Below are positions 5,913 through 10,264 of a stretch of DNA of 10,264 nt, in pieces; position 1 is the first letter of the stretch, and every line of letters begins with the position of its first letter. The position numbers and the translations under genes are program-made. This DNA comes from Lachnospiraceae bacterium (lineage in GTDB: Bacteria > Bacillota > Clostridia > Lachnospirales > Lachnospiraceae), in NCBI GenBank assembly GCA_017958465.1, contig JAGDCQ010000145.1, positions 1 through 10,264 on the forward strand, in the 5' to 3' direction. The notes under the pieces are model-generated. The model was not told the origin of the DNA and ran no database searches. It saw nothing but the letters and a program-made list of their open reading frames with translations.

Positions 5913-7643
5913 ATGAAGAAGCTTGACCTTAAATGGAAAATGATCATTCTTCTTGTCATCATCTGGCTTGTGCCCATAACGATGGCTTCTTTTATCGTGT
6001 TTTTCCTTGTTTCGGACAAGATGAGCGTCCAGGTGACGGCTGAGCTTTCCCTTTCTATGAACAAGGCTCTCTACAGCATCGAGACCGGCCTTGACGAGTG
6101 CGTAAACGCCTCAAGGAACGCCACATACTTCAATGTTATCTCCGAAAGCTGGTCCACCTACAAAAAGACAGGCGAGAAGCAGGCTCTTTACGATTCCATG
6201 ACCCTGTATCTCTCCTCCCAGTACCGCTTTAACCAGAATCTCGATACCACTATGGTATTCTTCACCGAAGATCCCGACCTTTTCTACTCCACTTACAGCT
6301 CCGGCAGTTCCTACGACAATGTCCTGTATTTCAAGAACTATTATCTTAAGGATGCCCTTGCGATAGGCGAAAGCCTGGATTCCGGCATTGTGCTCTATAA
6401 CGGCGGAAGCTCCCTGTATCTTCTCAGAAACCTCCTGAACGACAAATATAAGCCCTTTGCCATGATAGTCATGGAGCTTAACAAAAGCAATATTTTCGAC
6501 GCTCTGAACACTGTATGGGCCTATGATGAGGCTTATGTGTTTTCCGGCGGGGAGCAGATCTACGGAAACGCGGTCACCCTTCCTCCGGCGTTTGAGCTCT
6601 CAAAGGCAACCGGCGGTCCTGTGGTGGAAAAGTTCGAAGGAAAGTACTACGTATATCTCACGGAGAATTATAACGGGATCATCATGTCCTACGTTGTACG
6701 GCTGGATTCCGGCCTGCTCTTTGGCGAAATAAAGGCTACCTACTCCTTCCTTGTGATCGTCCTGGCCTTCCTCATCCCCCTTGTGGTGACGCTTTTTATC
6801 TACCTGAGGAAAAATGTGTCCGATCCCGTGGGCAACCTTGTAAAGGCGGCGTTTGAGATCTCAAGCGGCAACTACGGCTACCACATCACCGAAAAAAGTG
6901 CGGGGAGCAGGGAGTTTGACTATCTCAACGATTCCTTCAACTCCATGAGCGACGAGCTTAAAAACCAGTTTGAGAAGATATTTGTTGAGGAAATAGCCCT
7001 GAGGGACGCCAATATCAAGGCGCTCCAGTCCCAGATCAACCCTCATTTTCTGAACAATACCCTTGAGATCATCAACTGGGAGGCGCGTCTGAACGGCGTC
7101 TTCAAGGTAAGCAATATGATCGAAGCCCTCTCCACCATGCTTAATTCCACTCTTAACCGCAAGGACGAGAAGACCATAGCCCTCCGGGGAGAGATGGAAT
7201 ACGTGGATGCCTATCTTTACATCATTTCCGAAAGGATGGGCAAGCGCCTCACCATTACAAAAAACGTGGACGAGAAGCTGCTTGGCATAGAGGTTCCGAG
7301 GCTCATCATCCAGCCCATCGTGGAAAACGCGGTGGAACACGGGGCAAAAGCCTCTGCCGAAAGCAGGATCAGTATAAACGTCTATGCAAAAGACGGATAT
7401 ATGTTTATAGAGGTCCGGAATACGGGCAATATGAGCCCTGCCGATATCGCAAAAGTCGAACACCTGCTGTCCGACGATGAGACCGGTGAAAAGCACCACT
7501 CCAGCATAGGCATCAGAAACGTCAACAAGCGCCTGAAGCTTATGTATGGGGAAGATTGCGGACTTAAGGTTTACAACGAAGAAAACGACACTGTAAGCCT
7601 TCTCAAGCTGAAGATGGGAGGTGGCAGGAGTGAGAACGCCTAA
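5913..7643 (+). CDS. YesM-type membrane sensor histidine kinase
   Basis: A 576-residue sensor kinase. Membrane helix 1 spans about 10-33 and helix 2 about 275-298. The ~240 residues between them form an extracellular sensor domain, probably Cache-like. A HAMP-like segment follows (about 299-351), then a coiled region and the His_kinase motif SQINPHFLNNTLEIINW (373-389), with His378 as the predicted phosphorylation site. The ATPase domain shows the N box PRLIIQPIVENAVEHG (462-477) and a glycine motif GIRNVNKRLKLMYG (533-546). The start is ATG with GGAG 8 bases upstream. Its end overlaps the following binding-protein gene by 14 bases. Kinases of this family usually pair with YesN/AraC regulators, and one lies two genes downstream. 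It likely senses a sugar or a sugar-loaded binding protein and controls the neighbouring transporter. Confidence 0.93.
   Translation: MKKLDLKWKMIILLVIIWLVPITMASFIVFFLVSDKMSVQVTAELSLSMNKALYSIETGLDECVNASRNATYFNVISESWSTYKKTGEKQALYDSMTLYLSSQYRFNQNLDTTMVFFTEDPDLFYSTYSSGSSYDNVLYFKNYYLKDALAIGESLDSGIVLYNGGSSLYLLRNLLNDKYKPFAMIVMELNKSNIFDALNTVWAYDEAYVFSGGEQIYGNAVTLPPAFELSKATGGPVVEKFEGKYYVYLTENYNGIIMSYVVRLDSGLLFGEIKATYSFLVIVLAFLIPLVVTLFIYLRKNVSDPVGNLVKAAFEISSGNYGYHITEKSAGSREFDYLNDSFNSMSDELKNQFEKIFVEEIALRDANIKALQSQINPHFLNNTLEIINWEARLNGVFKVSNMIEALSTMLNSTLNRKDEKTIALRGEMEYVDAYLYIISERMGKRLTITKNVDEKLLGIEVPRLIIQPIVENAVEHGAKASAESRISINVYAKDGYMFIEVRNTGNMSPADIAKVEHLLSDDETGEKHHSSIGIRNVNKRLKLMYGEDCGLKVYNEENDTVSLLKLKMGGGRSENA
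7616..7624 (+). promoter_or_regulatory. Ribosome binding site inside the kinase gene, selecting GTG at 7630
   Basis: GGGAGGTGG lies within the last kinase codons, with its GGAGG core 8 bases before GTG 7630. The alternative GTG at 7621 falls inside this site, so 7630 is the better start. It places the lysine/arginine-led signal peptide right at the N-terminus. Confidence 0.7.
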
Positions 7644-8937
7644 AAGAATAATCAAAATGCTGCTCGGCCTTTCGCTGTCCGCGATCCTTTTGTCTTCCTG
7701 CGCCTTTGGAGGGCTAAAGACCGGGCCCGTCAACAAGAACAAGGACAATATCGAGCTTACCGTCATGACCATGTATGCGGGCAACGACGGTAACGCCAGA
7801 AATTTCAAGAACGCCGTCAGCGAGTGGCAGACAAGGACCGGAAACACGGTACTTGACACCTCCGTCACTTCGGACGAGGCCTTCAAAACAAGGGTCATCA
7901 TGGACTACCAGACAGGGGCCGAGCCCGATATCCTGTTTTATTTTGCCGGGGAAGATGCCAGTGTGCTTGTCCAGAACAACAGAGTGGTTTCCCTTGACGA
8001 GATACGGGAAGTTTACCCCGACTATGCCTCCAACATGAAGGAAAGCCTTATGCCGGCGTCACCTGTTGATCAGAAGGTTTACTGCATCCCGGTAAACGGC
8101 TACTGGGAGGGCCTGTTCGTAAACAAGAAGGTCTGCCGTGAAGCCGGAGTGGAGATCCCGGACGAAAACACGGACTGGGACACCTTTATGCAGATGTGCG
8201 AAAAGATCCGGAACGCGGGGTTTATCCCCATTGCGGCCTCTCTCGCAAACGTTCCCCACTATTGGTTTGAATTCTGTATCTACAATCATCAGGATCCGGA
8301 AACCCATTCCATCGTTCCGGGAAGCCTTGAGGATGAGCAGGGGAAAGCCTGGATCGCGGGCCTTAAGGACCTTAAGAAGATGTATGATAAGGGCTTTTTC
8401 CCGCCCAGTACGCTTTCTGCCTCGGACGACGAGACCATGCGCGATTTTATAAGCGGAAAGGCTGCTTTCCTGCTGGACGGCTCCTGGAGAGTTTCGGCGA
8501 TAGAGGACGCAGCGGAGAACATTGACGATTTCTGTGTGACCTTTGTTCCCGGGAAGAACAACAGAAAGACCACAGACATCATAGGCGGACTTTCAAGCGG
8601 CTATTATATTTCCAGAAAAGCCTGGAACGATCCCGAAAAAAGGGCCGCAGCGGTGAGTTTTGTGTCCTTTATGACAACGGATGCGATGGTGTCTAAGTTT
8701 GCCCTGGTTTCGGTCACTGCGCTCAAAAGCGGCGTAAAGCTGGAACAGGAAGATGTTTCGTCCTTTGTGAGCAGCGCTCTTTATATGGCGGAGCACGCCA
8801 GCGGGGTGAGCACTGCTGTTCAGGATTACGTGCCCGCAGAAAGCAGAGCGCCTGTTTTTGAAAACATGCCGGCCATAGTCAAAGGGCTGACACCGGTGGA
8901 AGAAGCGATCGGAGAAGTGATAGAATGTATAAAGTAG
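7630..8937 (+). CDS. Solute-binding lipoprotein (family 1) encoded between sensor kinase and regulator
   Basis: A 435-residue exported lipoprotein from GTG 7630; a 438-residue form from GTG 7621 is also possible. The signal peptide MRTPKRIIKMLLGLSLSAIL ends in LSSC, so Cys24 is the predicted lipid anchor. The mature part is a typical sugar-type binding protein (SBP_bac_1): IELTVMTMYAG (41-51), DILFYFAGEDA (100-110), VYCIPVNGYWEGLFVNKKV (150-168), a tryptophan- and phenylalanine-rich stretch (HYWFEF, 210-215), and the signature GKAAFLLDGSW (276-286). It is shorter than, and different from, the 518-residue transporter binding protein. No permeases accompany it. It overlaps the kinase gene by 14 bases and the regulator gene by 13. 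This placement suggests it senses ligand for the kinase; it could also be an alternative binding protein for the transporter. The family is firm, the sensing role inferred. Confidence 0.9.
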   Translation: MRTPKRIIKMLLGLSLSAILLSSCAFGGLKTGPVNKNKDNIELTVMTMYAGNDGNARNFKNAVSEWQTRTGNTVLDTSVTSDEAFKTRVIMDYQTGAEPDILFYFAGEDASVLVQNNRVVSLDEIREVYPDYASNMKESLMPASPVDQKVYCIPVNGYWEGLFVNKKVCREAGVEIPDENTDWDTFMQMCEKIRNAGFIPIAASLANVPHYWFEFCIYNHQDPETHSIVPGSLEDEQGKAWIAGLKDLKKMYDKGFFPPSTLSASDDETMRDFISGKAAFLLDGSWRVSAIEDAAENIDDFCVTFVPGKNNRKTTDIIGGLSSGYYISRKAWNDPEKRAAAVSFVSFMTTDAMVSKFALVSVTALKSGVKLEQEDVSSFVSSALYMAEHASGVSTAVQDYVPAESRAPVFENMPAIVKGLTPVEEAIGEVIECIK

Positions 8938-9692
8938 CGATAATCGATGATGAACCCATCATTGTAGAGGGGCTTTCAAAAACTATAGACTGGAGCAAGT
9001 GGAACGCAAGGGTAGCGGGCTTTGCTTACGACGGAGCGGAGGGTATCGAGCTCATCAGGAAGGAAAAGCCCGATATACTTATATCCGACATCGCAATGCC
9101 CAATATGGACGGGCTTACCATGATCGCGGCCGTTAAATCCGAGTTTCCTTATATGCAGGTTTCTGTTCTCACGGGTTACAGGGAGTTTGACTATGCCAGA
9201 GAGGCCCTGCACCTTGGCGTGACAAGGTTTCTACTAAAGCCTTCACGGCATGACGAGATCGAGGAAGCCATTACCGCCATGACGGATAAGCTGCGCCAAT
9301 CCGGCAGAACAGGGCAGGAACAGGAGCCGGAAGACGGGCAGGAAGACGACGCTATCCTTGAAAATCCCGCCAGCTCCTTTATCGTCAACAACGCGCTCAA
9401 GTATATAAAAGAGAACTATACGGAAAAACTTAAGCTTGTGGACGTGGCCGACCACATTTATGTCAGCCAGTGGCATCTGAGCAAGCTTCTTAACAAGCAT
9501 ACCGGAAAGAACTTTTCAGAGATCCTAAACGGCATCAGGATCGAGAAAGCAAAGGAACTCCTAAAAGACCCGGGATACAGGATCGTTGATATAGCTGAGG
9601 CCGTTGGCTTTCTGGACCTTGCGCATTTTTCAAGGGTTTTCAAGAAGATCTGCGGCGTGAGCGCCAACGACTACAGGAATAGTGAGATATAG
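8925..9692 (+). CDS. YesN-type response regulator, receiver plus AraC-family DNA-binding domain
   Basis: A 255-residue cytoplasmic regulator. The receiver domain (about 1-120) has the acidic pair Asp8-Asp9 in VAIIDDEP, the phosphorylation site Asp55 in ILISDIAMPNMDG, Thr83 in VLTGYREFDYA and Lys105 in RFLLKPS, so all active-site positions are present. A Gln/Glu/Asp-rich linker (about 127-146) leads to two helix-turn-helix units of an AraC domain (about 155-252): LVDVADHIYVSQWHLSKLL and IVDIAEAVGFLDLAHFSRVFKK, ending in GVSANDYR. ATG 8925 lies inside the binding-protein gene, 13 bases before its end, with GGAG 10 bases upstream. It is the natural partner of the upstream YesM-type kinase. Its likely targets are the transporter or enzyme genes upstream; no operator was identified with confidence. 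Confidence 0.94.
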   Translation: MYKVAIIDDEPIIVEGLSKTIDWSKWNARVAGFAYDGAEGIELIRKEKPDILISDIAMPNMDGLTMIAAVKSEFPYMQVSVLTGYREFDYAREALHLGVTRFLLKPSRHDEIEEAITAMTDKLRQSGRTGQEQEPEDGQEDDAILENPASSFIVNNALKYIKENYTEKLKLVDVADHIYVSQWHLSKLLNKHTGKNFSEILNGIRIEKAKELLKDPGYRIVDIAEAVGFLDLAHFSRVFKKICGVSANDYRNSEI

Positions 9693-9726
9693 CAGCAGAT
9701 TACAAACAATCAAAAACTTCGATATT

Positions 9727-9731
9727 GGAGG
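9727..9731 (+). promoter_or_regulatory. Ribosome binding site of the small AT-rich gene
   Basis: GGAGG lies 7 bases before ATG 9739. It supports this start over an upstream in-frame TTG at 9682 that overlaps the regulator gene. I see no terminator in the 46 bases after the regulator stop, so read-through from the sensor operon is possible. Confidence 0.7.
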
Positions 9732-9738
9732 CACGGAA

Positions 9739-10245
9739 ATGTTTGTTTATGAAAAAGTACCCGAAGCTGATGAAGATTTTTATAAAAAACTTTTTAAAAC
9801 AAAATATTACCACGCCAGTTGGTGTGTTGACAGAGAAAAAAGCATTTATATAGATTGCATTGGAAAATGCGGTGTAGAAACCCCTGTTTTTTTTCATATG
9901 AATTATAAATCTCATTATTTCAGGTTTTATATAGATGCGCCTTGGTTGGGAAATGCCCCCGGGTTACAAGTCAGAATAGAAAAAGCAGATGAACTTGCCG
10001 AGTTTGAAGATGATATTGTTGAAAATATAAAGCTTGCATTCAGAACCGTTCCGGAATTGTCAAGATATGACGGCTTAACCGGACCTCTCGACGACTATGA
10101 CTTCGGTTTTACTGAGGAAGGCTTTCTTTTTTATCATAGCAGACGGGGAACTGATCGATCTGGCGCTGCAATTCGGCACTTTGGTGGTAGCTGGAGTCCT
10201 GCTCGAGAGGGCGATTGTCGGTCAAAGCGAGCATCTTGCGGTTGA
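9739..10245 (+). CDS. Hypothetical protein, AT-rich; C-terminal part doubtful
   Basis: An open frame of 168 residues from ATG 9739 with a good ribosome binding site. I do not recognise the family. The first ~133 residues look like a real soluble protein: acidic and aromatic-rich, with no signal peptide or membrane segment (for example YYHASWCVDREKSIYIDC and KADELAEFEDDIVENIKLAF). Its first part is AT-rich (17 of 60 bases are G or C in 9781-9840, 20 of 60 in 9841-9900), unlike the neighbouring genes, which hints at separate acquisition. After about 10138 the translation becomes a run rich in Arg, Ser and Gly, typical of a wrong frame, and G+C rises to 34 of 60 in 10141-10200. The true gene probably ends differently, through a frameshift near the T6 run at 10127-10132 or a sequence join. 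Confidence 0.5.
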   Translation: MFVYEKVPEADEDFYKKLFKTKYYHASWCVDREKSIYIDCIGKCGVETPVFFHMNYKSHYFRFYIDAPWLGNAPGLQVRIEKADELAEFEDDIVENIKLAFRTVPELSRYDGLTGPLDDYDFGFTEEGFLFYHSRRGTDRSGAAIRHFGGSWSPAREGDCRSKRASCG

Positions 10246-10264
10246 GCGAGGCAAAAGCCTGGAG
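10109..10264 (-). CDS. Possible partial reverse-strand ORF, open to the window edge
   Basis: Read on the minus strand from the window edge, 51 codons are open before TAA (complement of 10109-10111), ending in CYDKKESLPQ. Third codon positions are mostly G or C, and the peptide is polar and glutamine-rich (SSYHQSAELQRQIDQF). It overlaps the doubtful end of the forward hypothetical gene. It is short and I recognise no family, so it may be chance. A forward frame in the same place (ADGELIDLALQFGTL...) is also open. Confidence 0.2.
   Translation of the reverse strand, partial: LQAFASLNRKMLALTDNRPLEQDSSYHQSAELQRQIDQFPVCYDKKESLPQ

Noticed and set aside
6861..7901. Open frame (346 codons) on the minus strand across the kinase and binding-protein genes
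   Set aside because: It runs antisense through the kinase catalytic region and over a gene boundary, with no family resemblance. It is a shadow frame.

Overview
The window looks like a carbohydrate-utilisation locus of a Gram-positive anaerobe. Lachnospiraceae-type Bacillota are the best guess. This rests on the gene families present (LplB/LplC-type permeases, lipobox substrate-binding proteins, a YesM/YesN-type two-component pair), strong Shine-Dalgarno sites with TTG, GTG and ATG starts, and moderate GC. It is inference from style, not a taxonomic match. Every well-supported gene is on the + strand.

Region 1 (1-2113), catabolic enzymes: the 3' end of a GH94 glycoside phosphorylase, then an alpha-D-phosphohexomutase. 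The phosphorylase would split a disaccharide with phosphate into a sugar 1-phosphate. The mutase would turn that into the 6-phosphate for glycolysis. A 14-bp stem with a T-rich tail (2168-2213) follows.

Region 2 (2245-5765), uptake: two ABC permeases of the LplB and LplC type, then a 518-residue lipoprotein solute-binding protein with a DUF3502-like C-terminus. A GC-rich hairpin precedes the binding-protein gene, whose codon use is strongly selected. There is no ATPase gene, so a shared MsmX-type ATPase is expected. A clear intrinsic terminator closes the unit (5791-5822).

Region 3 (5842-9692), sensing: a candidate extended -10 promoter and a palindrome lead into three overlapping genes. They encode a YesM-type membrane sensor kinase, a second and different lipoprotein solute-binding protein, and a YesN-type response regulator with an AraC DNA-binding domain. 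A binding protein translationally coupled between kinase and regulator suggests a three-component sugar sensor, with the binding protein presenting ligand to the kinase. This is the most interesting feature of the window.

Region 4 (9693-10264): an AT-rich small gene of unknown function. Its reading frame loses credibility after about 10138, where base composition rises sharply. The last ~155 bases also hold an opposite-strand open frame running off the edge. This end may be a frameshift, a gene remnant or an assembly join.

Working model (inference): the sensor module detects an oligosaccharide outside the cell and activates the transporter. The imported sugar is phosphorolysed by the GH94 enzyme, and the mutase feeds the product to central metabolism.
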